Below, one piece after another: positions 13,463 to 20,849 of a stretch of 44,420 nt of DNA. Source of the DNA: an uncultured Dorea sp. (GTDB lineage Bacteria > Bacillota > Clostridia > Lachnospirales > Lachnospiraceae); assembly GCA_900543415.1 (NCBI GenBank), contig UQRE01000019.1:1-44420 (forward strand), given 5' to 3'. The notes below the pieces were generated by a model. It was given only the letters and a program-made list of their open reading frames with translations, was not told where the DNA came from and did no database searches. Each line of letters begins with the position of its first letter. Position 1 is the first letter of the stretch. The translations under genes and the position numbers were made by a program.

Positions 13463-13563
13463 GTGCGGTGGCGGAATGGGTAGGCGCTCAGAGGGTGAGA
13501 TACGACTTGATAGGCCCTATGTAAAAAATCGTGTTATGTGGGGTTCAAATCCCCACCCGCACT
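13463..13563 (+). tRNA. tRNA-like RNA with Leu-type D-arm and odd central domain
   Basis: The ends pair as an acceptor (GTGCGG 13463-13468 with CCGCAC 13557-13562) and the T-arm is perfect (GTGGGG, loop TTCAAAT, CCCCAC). The D-arm TGGCGGAATGGGTAGGCGC is close to bacterial tRNA-Leu. Between D and T arms there are about 50 nt instead of about 32. No normal 5-bp anticodon stem with 7-nt loop was found, though ACGA/TCGT and ATAG/CTAT can pair. No CCA is encoded. It may be a decayed tRNA-Leu, a tRNA with an insertion or a tRNA mimic. Confidence 0.55.
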
Positions 13564-13602
13564 AAATTAGCATTTAACGGCGGAAAACCGGGAAGGAGCG
13601 GT

Positions 13603-13753
13603 ATGTTTTTTTTGCGAAATGTGCGGCAGCGGTGATTGTTGCGAAAGGACAGATATACACGGCGGTCCTATATTATGTGATACATGCTACATGGAGGCTA
13701 AACAGGACCAGGAGGACAAAGACGCAATAGAGGAAATCTTTAAGGACAATTGA
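13603..13753 (+). pseudogene. Cys-rich small protein, frameshifted at a T8 run
   Basis: A GGAAGGAG site fits the ATG at 13603, but that frame stops after 10 codons. The well-formed Cys-rich frame (CEMCGSGDCCERTD, then CDTCYMEAKQ, acidic tail, stop 13751-13753) is reached only if the run of eight T (13606-13613) is read as seven. Without a shift, translation could start only at an ATG at 13619 that lacks a ribosome site. Either a homopolymer mutation or sequencing error, or slippage. Confidence 0.5.
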
Positions 13754-13768
13754 AAGTTGGAGGATGAT

Positions 13769-13861
13769 ATGAAAGGTAAGAAATGCTGGAAGTGCAAGTA
13801 TTGGACTAAGTATTTTAATTCTAATCAGTATTTCTGTAGTCGTGGATGGTGTAAAATTTAA
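13769..13861 (+). CDS. 30-residue zinc-binding peptide
   Basis: CWKCKYWTKYF and CSRGWC: two Cys pairs in a 30-residue aromatic peptide. TTGGAGGATG precedes the ATG. It is one of several micro-proteins with this CxxCxxW...CxxGxC pattern expected in Clostridia phages. Function unknown. Confidence 0.55.
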   Translation: MKGKKCWKCKYWTKYFNSNQYFCSRGWCKI

Positions 13862-13882
13862 AATTTTCGGAAGGAGACAGCA

Positions 13883-14065
13883 ATGACGGTATGGGAATTA
13901 ATCGAACTGCTGAAAAAAGCGCCGCCAGACGATATTGTCCTGGCAGATATAGGACAGGAAGAAAGTGCAGATATATCGGGGATGTTGACAGCATCTGATG
14001 TGTTAATAGGGAACGGGACAATCCGGGGGATAACATACCTGAAAATAGAACCATACGAAGATTAA
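13883..14065 (+). CDS. Hypothetical protein, 60 aa
   Basis: Begins TVWELIELLKKAPPDDIVLA, a pattern (LIxxLxxxPxDxxV) seen in many small phage proteins, followed by short beta strands (IRGITYLKIEPYED). GGAAGGAG precedes the ATG. Function unknown. Confidence 0.65.
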   Translation: MTVWELIELLKKAPPDDIVLADIGQEESADISGMLTASDVLIGNGTIRGITYLKIEPYED

Positions 14066-14121
14066 AATTTTCCGACTAAAGAAAAATAAATAGAGGAACA
14101 TATATGCACAGAATAAAAACT

Positions 14122-14197
14122 GAGCGGTGGTCACCCGCCAAGATGAATCCACCGCTCCCGTAAATACGTCTGAGTATATTATATCTCACTCAGACGT
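14122..14197. repeat. Two perfect inverted repeats before the second recombinase
   Basis: GAGCGGTGG (14122-14130) pairs with CCACCGCTC (14149-14157), 9 bp. ACGTCTGAGT (14166-14175) pairs with ACTCAGACGT (14188-14197), 10 bp around a 12-bp AT-rich centre. Neither is followed by a clear T-run. The second has the geometry of a recombinase core site or an operator; both could also be leader RNA hairpins. Confidence 0.7.
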
Positions 14198-14228
14198 GAA
14201 AATCAATACGAATGAGGAGGATATAATT

Positions 14229-15275
14229 ATGAGTACACAGACAATTAAAGCTGAAATAATCAACAATGTACTGGTAGCAATGTCCTTATATATCATGGAG
14301 CAACAGACTCTTACCATTCTGCAAAATGTAATGCAGCAGGAATTGGTAAGGGTAAATATGGAGGAAATAACTACTCTTCCGGCAGAAAGAAAAGATGATA
14401 TAAGCCAGCGGAATCAGTACATAATACAATTATTCCTGATTAAAAAACGCGATTTGGCAAAAGGAACTAAACAAAACTATCTTAATGCCATACGAAGATT
14501 GCTGACAGAGATAAGCACAAAATCACTGGACCAGATGGATACCACTGATATTGATTGGTATTTATCGCGGTATGAAATTAGAAATGTATCTGCCGGGGGA
14601 AAGAAAAACCAGCCTAGTACCTATAATAACGAGCGCAGATTTCTGTCAGCATTCTTCGCATGGATGCGCCTTGAAAAGCTTATTACAGATAATCCGGTAG
14701 AGTCTATACCAGCTAAAAAAGTACCCATTAAACCAATTGATTACTACAGCCCAGAAGAATCTGCAAGGTTAAGGGATGCGTGCAAAAATATCCGTGAGAG
14801 AGCCTTGCTGGAGGTACTTCGAAGTACTGGGGCCAGGATAGGGGAGATTGCAGAAATAACCCTGGACCAGATAGACATGAGAACAGGAGATGTATTAATT
14901 CAGGGGGAAAAAGGCGGTAGATACCGTACTATATATTTGGATGATGATGCAAGATATTATTATGGCCTATACTTAGACAATCGGACAGATGATTGCCCAT
15001 ATATGTTTCCGCGTTCAAGGAAACCATATGGGAAAATGACTACTTGCGGTTTTCGAGCCATAATAAAATCCATAGGAAAAAGGGCAGGACTTACATGCAG
15101 GGTTTATCCGCACAAATCTAGAAAAACATTAGGAATGAATCTTAGAAATCACGGTGTAGAGATAGGAATTATACAGGAAATTTTTGGACATGCAAGTTCG
15201 GAAGTAACAATGAAATTTTATGCTCAGACTGATAATAGAAGACTGCGTAGCATTAGGGAAATGGTGGCAGTATAG
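14229..15275 (+). CDS. Second tyrosine recombinase (XerC/D-like)
   Basis: 348 residues. A SAM-like N-terminal domain (IIQLFLIKKRDLAKGTKQNY...) is followed by a full catalytic domain: Arg in RSTGARIGEIAEI, Lys in GEKGGRYRTIYL, HKSR in YPHKSRKTLGMNL, His in FGHASSEVTMKF and the Tyr in FYAQ. It lies at the end of the early region, far from att, so it is unlikely to be the integrase. In related phages such a gene sits before terS, where it may act in late regulation or site-specific inversion. GGAGG is 8 nt before the ATG at 14229. Confidence 0.88.
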   Translation: MSTQTIKAEIINNVLVAMSLYIMEQQTLTILQNVMQQELVRVNMEEITTLPAERKDDISQRNQYIIQLFLIKKRDLAKGTKQNYLNAIRRLLTEISTKSLDQMDTTDIDWYLSRYEIRNVSAGGKKNQPSTYNNERRFLSAFFAWMRLEKLITDNPVESIPAKKVPIKPIDYYSPEESARLRDACKNIRERALLEVLRSTGARIGEIAEITLDQIDMRTGDVLIQGEKGGRYRTIYLDDDARYYYGLYLDNRTDDCPYMFPRSRKPYGKMTTCGFRAIIKSIGKRAGLTCRVYPHKSRKTLGMNLRNHGVEIGIIQEIFGHASSEVTMKFYAQTDNRRLRSIREMVAV

Positions 15276-15286
15276 AAAGGATGGAC

Positions 15287-15589
15287 ATGAGAACCAGATA
15301 TAAAAACTACAGCGACTATGGTATTACTGATGATGAAGCTAAGCGCATAAAAGAATACTGCCAGAACGCCAGCGTAGAAGATAAGCTTACATTGTTCCAG
15401 TGTGCCATATCCTCCGCTCCTGGCCTGGAAGTAGAAATATATGAGAGCCTTGTAGATAACATTGGATATGACAAGCTAAGTAAAAGAAAGAACATACCAA
15501 TTAAGCGGGATGATTTTTACGGATATCAGAGAAAAACGCTGGATGAATATAGGAGGTTAATGACATTGTTTGGGAGGTGGAAAGGATGA
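15287..15589 (+). CDS. Conserved phage protein, 100 aa
   Basis: TRYKNYSDYGITDDEAKRIK then EYCQNASVEDKLTLFQCAIS: an acidic helical protein often found near the early/late boundary in Lachnospiraceae phages. The ATG at 15287 is 7 nt from AAAGG; the ATG at 15281 overlaps that site. The C-terminal YRRLMTLFGRW is basic. Function unknown. Confidence 0.68.
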   Translation: MRTRYKNYSDYGITDDEAKRIKEYCQNASVEDKLTLFQCAISSAPGLEVEIYESLVDNIGYDKLSKRKNIPIKRDDFYGYQRKTLDEYRRLMTLFGRWKG

Positions 15590-15729
15590 TTAATACTGAT
15601 AGTACTATACGGGTAACAGAGTTTTTATATGCCTTACGATTGGTTATAGAAGCCAGTAAGAAATTAACCGATGAAGATATGGTAATGCTTGAAAACATTG
15701 TGGAGAAAATGGAGGAAATAAAAAAATGA
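15586..15729 (+). CDS. Small helical protein, 47 aa
   Basis: STIRVTEFLYALRLVIEASK then KLTDEDMVMLENIVEKMEEI: an amphipathic helical protein. ATGA overlaps with both preceding and following genes support translation. Function unknown. Confidence 0.58.
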   Translation: MINTDSTIRVTEFLYALRLVIEASKKLTDEDMVMLENIVEKMEEIKK

Positions 15730-15907
15730 AATGCCCATATCGTAAAGAAACAAATTTAATCAAAACGGTTGAAACAAAAAAACCTTTGATACATTTGCTG
15801 ATTGTTATGAAGATGAATGCAGACTGTACTGTCACGAAACAAAAAGTTGCCTTAGGGCAGAAGCGCATAAAGCACAGATATTTGGTACAGTCAAGTATTC
15901 ACAATAA
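15726..15907 (+). pseudogene. Cys-rich phage protein with -1 shift at an A7 run
   Basis: The N-terminal part MKCPYRKETNLIKTVETKK is in one frame and the conserved Cys-rich continuation (FADCYEDECRLYCHETKSCL, stop 15905-15907) in the -1 frame. The frames meet at seven A (15776-15782), read ACA AAA AAA CCT: the heptamer A_AAA_AAA is a known slippery type. The shifted product has 60 residues with the usual CPxR...C...C...C layout. The unshifted ORF to 15935 lacks it. Mutation, sequencing error or programmed frameshift are all possible. Confidence 0.58.
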
Positions 15908-15956
15908 CGATAAGGTAAAGGGTATAATTAAGTAGAAACAATGGATGGATACGCTT

Positions 15957-15972
15957 AAATGTGGGGACGATT
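15957..15972 (+). repeat. 16-bp repeat shared with 28050-28065
   Basis: AAATGTGGGGACGATT occurs here, upstream of the Cys-rich gene at 16032, and again at 28050-28065, upstream of the KTR gene. In both cases it precedes a small Cys-rich protein gene by 55-75 nt. It may be a regulatory element or a recombination remnant. Confidence 0.6.
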
Positions 15973-16031
15973 TACATTAACCACGCATGGTAAAATTAGT
16001 ATAGGACTATTATACCGCATGGGGTAAAAAT

Positions 16032-16223
16032 ATGATTATTAATCTATTAAAAGAATGCTGTGAAAACTGTATTCACATTGACGCAAAAGCAGAAAATATA
16101 GTCACATCATACAGAAGTATGCTGGAATCTAATGTGGTAAAGTCTACGACTGCAACTATCTGGTGTGCACACATGGAAGTATGCAAAGAATACCGTGAGG
16201 AAGAAAGCAAAGATGAATCTTAG
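16032..16223 (+). CDS. Small Cys-rich protein, 63 aa
   Basis: CCENCIHIDAKAEN near the start, later IWCAHMEVCKEY: four to five Cys consistent with zinc binding. Acidic C-terminus. Weak GGGG site before the ATG. Overlaps the next gene by 11 bp. Function unknown. Confidence 0.6.
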   Translation: MIINLLKECCENCIHIDAKAENIVTSYRSMLESNVVKSTTATIWCAHMEVCKEYREEESKDES

Positions 16224-16476
16224 TTCAATCATGAAAAAGCTCCAGCGTGCCATATTGCAGACCAGACTTGTAATCAAGATATCCACCAATCAATTCTACA
16301 GCGAGGAACAGGGGCGCATGATAACCATATGGATATTAACCACCCCTGTGCTACAGCAGGATAAGCATGGAGGGTGGAAAATCAGGGATTATGAGATACT
16401 GCGGAGTGCATCGGGGATTGAGGTTGTAAAGTGCTTGCAGGAGATATGGGAGGCGGTGAAGGGATGGGAAAAATAA
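16213..16476 (+). CDS. Conserved phage protein, 87 aa
   Basis: NLSSIMKKLQRAILQTRLVI then SEEQGRMITIWILTTPV, a basic helix followed by beta strands, ending in a helix with VVKCLQEIWEAVKGW. The start at 16213 overlaps the end of the previous gene and is preceded by GAGGAAG; the ORF start at 16165 is not needed. Function unknown. Confidence 0.65.
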   Translation: MNLSSIMKKLQRAILQTRLVIKISTNQFYSEEQGRMITIWILTTPVLQQDKHGGWKIRDYEILRSASGIEVVKCLQEIWEAVKGWEK

Positions 16477-16622
16477 TAAAAACTAATTTTGATAAAATAT
16501 GTTCCGATATAGAATCAGCTGCCGATATAATTATGAATATTGGAGAAAGTGCATCTGTCGCATGGACAAAAGAACAATTAATTGAATGGCTTGAAAGCGA
16601 TATAGAACAGGATGGCGATTAA
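16464..16622 (+). CDS. Small acidic protein, 52 aa
   Basis: FDKICSDIESAADIIMNIGE, then a helix EQLIEWLESDIEQDGD. Overlaps the preceding gene by 13 bp and ends directly before terS. GGAGG lies about 11 nt upstream. Function unknown. Confidence 0.55.
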   Translation: MGKIIKTNFDKICSDIESAADIIMNIGESASVAWTKEQLIEWLESDIEQDGD

Positions 16623-17021
16623 GTGGAGCTTACACCGAAGCAGAAAGCGTTTGCAGATTATTACATAGAGTGCGGGAATGCGGCAGAAGCTGCGAGAAAG
16701 GCTGGTTACAGCTTACGGACAGCAGACGCAATAGGGCGTGAAAACTTACGGAAGCCTACGGTTTCTGCATATATCTCCGAGCGACAGAAACAGATTGATG
16801 ATTGCCGCATAGCTGATGCCGCTGAAATACTGCAATACCTTACGTCTGTAATGCGCGGAGAAGTAAAAGACCAATTCGGACTTGATGCTCCGCTGGCAGA
16901 GAGGACCAAAGCGGCGGTGGAACTGGCAAAGCGTAAAATAGATACAGACAAGAAGCAGGAGGGCGGCGGGATTACCATTGTCAACAACATACCAAGACCA
17001 GACAACAATAAATCTGACTGA
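16623..17021 (+). CDS. terS: Terminase small subunit
   Basis: 132 residues of the terminase_2 family: LTPKQKAFADYYIECGNAAE, then an HTH region AARKAGYSLRTADAIGRENL with KPTVSAYISERQ, and a helical oligomerisation part. It binds phage DNA and hands it to TerL for packaging. GTG start at 16623 directly after the previous stop. The last 44 bp overlap the terL start. Confidence 0.9.
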   Translation: MELTPKQKAFADYYIECGNAAEAARKAGYSLRTADAIGRENLRKPTVSAYISERQKQIDDCRIADAAEILQYLTSVMRGEVKDQFGLDAPLAERTKAAVELAKRKIDTDKKQEGGGITIVNNIPRPDNNKSD

Positions 17022-17399
17022 TGTAATCGCTCCGTCCTTCTATGATGTTCATTGGGATATCCTTGAAGGTAAACATACATATTATGACCTTTACGGTGGG
17101 CGCGGTTCCACAAAGTCCTCTTTCATATCCGTTGAAATCATACTGGGAATGATGGATGACCCAGAGGCCAATGCGGTAGTGTTTCGTAAGTACGCCGTAA
17201 CCATCGGAGAATCAGTATTTGAACAGATACAGTGGGCGATAGACGCATTAGGAGTAACAGATTTATGGGAATCCCGTACAAGCCCATACAGATTCGTTTA
17301 TAAGCCAACAGGACAAAAGATAATATTCCGTGGACTTGATAAGGCAAAGAAAACAAAGTCAATTAAAGCTAGTAAGGGATACTTCAAATATTTGTGGTT
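16978..17399 (+). CDS. terL: Terminase large subunit, exon 1 (ATPase, Walker A)
   Basis: First exon of the packaging motor. It encodes IAPSFYDVHWDILEGKHTYY, then the Walker A loop GGRGSTKSSF and the ATPase core up to YFKYLW. The ORF continues in frame only 17 codons into the intron, and its tail is unrelated to TerL. Joining 17399 to 18250 gives LWFEELDEF, the conserved Walker B region, and a 419-residue protein of normal length. The TTG at 16978 is the only start available before the conserved region in this frame, with AGGAGG about 14 nt upstream; the start is therefore uncertain by a few residues. Confidence 0.88.
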
Positions 17400-18249
17400 A
17401 AACACTTCTGACCACGTTAAACCCATTAAATTCAGGGAAACTCCTACAAAATAGGACAATCCTGAGCAAAGATTATTCGACATAATATTTAATAAATTCA
17501 TCTTTTATGGTACAATATAATAAACGAATTTAAGGAGAAAATACCATGAAAGAAATTTGGAGAATTATTAAAGGGTTTGAGGACTATGAGATTAGCAATA
17601 CAGGAAGGGTAAAAAGCCATAAGCATGGCCGAGAAGTCATTTTAAAGCAAAGAGTATCGCATGATGGTTATGTATGGTACAACTTGTGCATGAATGGCAA
17701 ACAGTACACAAAGCGAGCAAATAGGCTTGTGGCTGAGGCTTTTGTTAATAACCCAGAAAATAAACCTACAGTTAATCACATTGATGGAGATAAATCCAAT
17801 AACAACGCAGACAATTTAGAATGGGCTACCCGCGAGGAGCAAATGCAGCATGCTTATGCAAATGGCTTAAAAAAGCCAGTTCGAGGATATTTACAAGGGA
17901 ATCATGTTTTGAGCGAAGATGAAGTGAGAGAAATTCGCAGAATTTATAAGGGACATGATAAAGAGTTTGGAATGAACGCTCTAGCAAAAAAATATAATGT
18001 AAGTCCTTCTGTAATTGATAAATGCGTAAGAAGAAAAAGCTATAAGAATGTCGAATAATAATGTGCAACGACTATCGAAAGGTAGGTTATAGAGAAATCT
18101 ATAACTGAGAACGAGTAGAGTAAGCCTCGAGTGAGGTTGAAAAAGTGGGGTGAGTGGAATTGGTAACAGATTCCATTTACATGATATAGTCTGAACACCA
18201 TAGTAATATGGTGAGTGTATACGGAAACGGTATATGCGTAACAAAATTG
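17400..18249 (+). ncRNA. Group I intron in terL (850 nt)
   Basis: Splice sites follow from protein continuity and from P1: the exon end GTGGTT (17394-17399) pairs with GACCAC (17410-17415) with the required U-G pair at the splice site, and the intron ends in G (18249). The core shows a P/Q-like element AATCCTGAGCAAAG (17458-17471). P7 is GACTAT (18070-18075) with ATAGTC (18186-18191), P8 GTTATAG/CTATAAC, and a P9-like hairpin CACCAT/ATGGTG. CTTC at 17404-17407 could form P10 with GAAG of exon 2. An HNH nuclease gene is embedded. Confidence 0.9.
17546..18058 (+). CDS. Intron-encoded HNH homing endonuclease
   Basis: 170 residues. An N-terminal NUMOD4 motif (EIWRIIKGFEDYEISNTGRV), then the HNH domain (VAEAFVNNPENKPTVNHIDG, NNNADNLEWAT), and a C-terminal HTH-like DNA-binding part (EDEVREIRRIYKG, then MNALAKKYNVSPSVID). 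It should cut intronless terL alleles to spread the intron. It has its own AAGGAG site, and AT-rich TACAAT/TATAAT sequences upstream may be a promoter. It lies between the Q and R halves of the ribozyme. Confidence 0.9.
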   Translation: MKEIWRIIKGFEDYEISNTGRVKSHKHGREVILKQRVSHDGYVWYNLCMNGKQYTKRANRLVAEAFVNNPENKPTVNHIDGDKSNNNADNLEWATREEQMQHAYANGLKKPVRGYLQGNHVLSEDEVREIRRIYKGHDKEFGMNALAKKYNVSPSVIDKCVRRKSYKNVE

Positions 18250-19087
18250 TGAAGAACTGGACGAATTTGCAGGACCGGAGGAAATACGAACTGTTGAACA
18301 GTCAGTATTGCGTGGCGGAAGCAAGTTTGTTGTATTTAAATCATTTAACCCTCCTATCAGTCAAAGCAACTGGGCTAATCAGTATGTAAATACGCCGGAT
18401 GATAGCGCATGCAGGCATAAAAGCGATTACCGTTCTGTACCGGAAGAATGGTTAGGAGAAATGTTTATTGAGCGCGCAGAACATCTTAAGACTACCAATG
18501 AGCGGGCATATAACCATGAGTATTTAGGATTACCTGTTGGGCTTGGTACAAATATATTTGACATGCTGGATATACGGACCATTACAGATGATGAAATCAA
18601 GGGATACCAAAGCGTTTACCAGGGACAGGACTGGGGATGGTTCCCGGACCCAAAAGCATTTATCCGGGCTGCATACATACCGAACAAGGAAATGGTTGTG
18701 CTGCTTGATGAAATGGGAGGCTGCAAAATTCGTAACAGTAAGATGGCGGAGGATATACAGACGGCTGGGTACGATGATTATACAATCTATTGCGGAGTGG
18801 ATGAAGAAGAAAGCATTATAGACTTCCGTGACGCTGGTTTACCGGCCCGCAGAGCCATTGTAACGCCAGGAAGCAGGAAATATACCTTTGAGTGGTTGCA
18901 GTGCCGTACAATCGTTATAGACCCGGCACGTACGCCACGGGCATACAAGGAAATCATAGAATATGAGCATGAGGTTGATAGCAATGGCGAAGTGATAGCA
19001 GATTATCCAGATGGGAACGACCACTGGATTGACGCTCTCCGTTATGCTACAAGCCCGTTGTCAATGAGAAGGGGGAACAGTGCATGA
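18250..19087 (+). CDS. terL: Terminase large subunit, exon 2 (Walker B and nuclease)
   Basis: Starts with T to complete the Phe codon, giving FEELDEFAGPEEIRTVEQS, the Walker B acids. It then has the ATPase C-motif region (VFKSFNPP) and the RNase H-like nuclease domain: YQGQDWGWFPDPKAF (first acid), CGVDEEESIIDFRDAG and a last acid around GNDHWIDALRY. The stop overlaps the next start (ATGA). An ORF from 18308 covers most of it, but the conserved reading begins at 18250. Confidence 0.9.
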
Positions 19088-19305
19088 CAGAATATAGCAA
19101 AAAGCGAGTAGGACAATTTCTAAAAAAGTATGTTGATATTTCCCCTGGTCATTCATACACAGAGGAATGCGTTATACGGCAAGGAATAAATGAATTGATA
19201 TCAAACTGCATCTATACACCTAAAGGATTGCAGAGACAGATATTAAAGGAACAATCGGTATTGTTACCTTTGAGCTATATTGATAATTGCGCAAGATATA
19301 GGTGA
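19084..19305 (+). CDS. Hypothetical protein between terL and portal, 73 aa
   Basis: A basic helical protein (KKRVGQFLKKYVDISPGHSY, later GLQRQILKEQSVLL). ATGA overlap with terL and a 4-bp gap to the portal show it is part of the packaging operon. Function unknown. Confidence 0.6.
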   Translation: MTEYSKKRVGQFLKKYVDISPGHSYTEECVIRQGINELISNCIYTPKGLQRQILKEQSVLLPLSYIDNCARYR

Positions 19306-19309
19306 TTAA

Positions 19310-20743
19310 ATGGGACTAATAACATGGGCTAAAAAGGTGATAGGAATGATATTCAAGCGACAGGCAGAAGAAGATTTTAATGTTGAGTCAGTAGTATCCC
19401 CGGAGATGGAAAGCAAGATTGCAGAGTGCGCCAATATCTACAGGGGTACTCCCTATTGGGTGAATGCTGACGATAACGTTAAGACAATCAATTTCGCAAA
19501 AGCTATTTGCTCAGAGACGGCCCGGCTTGCTACCCTGGCAATCGGAATACAGATTGATGGGAGCGCTCGGGCGGCATGGCTCCAGGAGCAGATTGATAAG
19601 ATATATTTCCAGATTCGTCACTGGGTAGAATATGGTATGGCCTACGGCACAATCATCCTTAAGCCAAATGGTAAGGGACTGGACATATTCACAGCTATGG
19701 ATTTTATTATTACGGATTGCGACAATGAAGGTATCTATGGGATTGTGTTCAAGGATAGCTACAGCGAAAATGATAAGTATTATACCCGGTTTGAGTATCA
19801 TCGGTTTGTCGAGGTCAAGGATGGGGAAAACACCTATTACCCATATTACATATCCAATAGAGCCTATGTGTCTCGCTCTGCAAAAAGTGTGGGGGACCCG
19901 ATAGCATTAAGTAGGACTAAGTGGTCCGACTTACTTCCAGAGACTCCACCCATACTTAAAGCAAACAATGAGAAAATAGATGGTCCCATGTTTGGCATAC
20001 TCCGCACTCCACAGGCTAATAATTTAGATATTTCATCACCTTTGGGATTACCAATATATGCCGAGGCCATAGAAGAATTAAAGGACCTTGATATAGCATA
20101 CAGCCGAAACGTGGGTGAAATATTTGACAGTGAGAAGATTATATTGGCAGACGACCAGCTGATGTTTGGAAGCGGTACAAACATTAAAGGTCGTTATGCT
20201 GGCATGAGCAATGAAAAGCTTCCTCATTATGTTAAAAATGTATTTGGAAATGGAACAGAGTCTTTCTATCAGGAGATTGTTCCATCGTTGAATACTGATA
20301 TCAGAATTACCGGAATAAACAACCTACTCTCATTTGTGGGATTTAAGTGTGGATATTCCAATGGGTATTTTGTGCTTGATGAAAAAACAGGAATGGTCAC
20401 AGCCACACAGGTAGAGGCTGACGACAGGAGAACCATACAGCTAATCAAGGATGTGCGCGACAAACTGGAAAGTTGTCTTGACGGGGCAATATATGCGCTC
20501 AATGTATATGCTGACCTGTACGGACTGGCACCAGCCGGAAACTACGAAATAACATATGATTTTGGGGACATTACATACAACCGTGAAGAGGACCGGGCAA
20601 GATGGTGGCAGTATGTTGTGCAGGGAAAGGTGCCGGCCTGGATGTATTTTCGGAAGTTTGAAGGATTATCTGAAGAAGATGCAAAAGCTATGGTAAAGGA
20701 AGCACAGCCGAAGGATGGACCTAGGATGTTTGAGGAGGAATAA
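19310..20743 (+). CDS. Portal protein (SPP1 Gp6-like)
   Basis: 477 residues, the usual length of SPP1-type portals. Recognisable parts: YRGTPYWVNADDNVKTINFA near the start, the wing and stem region with YAEAIEELKDLDIAYSRN, then DTDIRITGINNLLSFVGFKC, and TGMVTATQVEADDRRTIQLI before the crown helices. It forms the dodecameric vertex for DNA entry, next to terL as expected. Confidence 0.93.
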   Translation: MGLITWAKKVIGMIFKRQAEEDFNVESVVSPEMESKIAECANIYRGTPYWVNADDNVKTINFAKAICSETARLATLAIGIQIDGSARAAWLQEQIDKIYFQIRHWVEYGMAYGTIILKPNGKGLDIFTAMDFIITDCDNEGIYGIVFKDSYSENDKYYTRFEYHRFVEVKDGENTYYPYYISNRAYVSRSAKSVGDPIALSRTKWSDLLPETPPILKANNEKIDGPMFGILRTPQANNLDISSPLGLPIYAEAIEELKDLDIAYSRNVGEIFDSEKIILADDQLMFGSGTNIKGRYAGMSNEKLPHYVKNVFGNGTESFYQEIVPSLNTDIRITGINNLLSFVGFKCGYSNGYFVLDEKTGMVTATQVEADDRRTIQLIKDVRDKLESCLDGAIYALNVYADLYGLAPAGNYEITYDFGDITYNREEDRARWWQYVVQGKVPAWMYFRKFEGLSEEDAKAMVKEAQPKDGPRMFEEE

Positions 20744-20744
20744 A

Positions 20745-20849
20745 TTGAGAAGCTTATTAATTTGGATAGTATTCAATATACCACTTGGTCCATTTGCCCC
20801 GAAAGTATTTGAATGGTCGATTAGACATAAGGGAAAGAAGGAAGAGTAA
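20745..20849 (+). CDS. 34-residue hydrophobic peptide
   Basis: TTG start with a strong TGAGGAGG site. SLLIWIVFNIPLGPFAPKVF is hydrophobic and the tail KGKKEE charged. It fills the gap between the portal and minor capsid genes exactly (its stop abuts the next ATG). Function unknown. Confidence 0.5.
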   Translation: MRSLLIWIVFNIPLGPFAPKVFEWSIRHKGKKEE

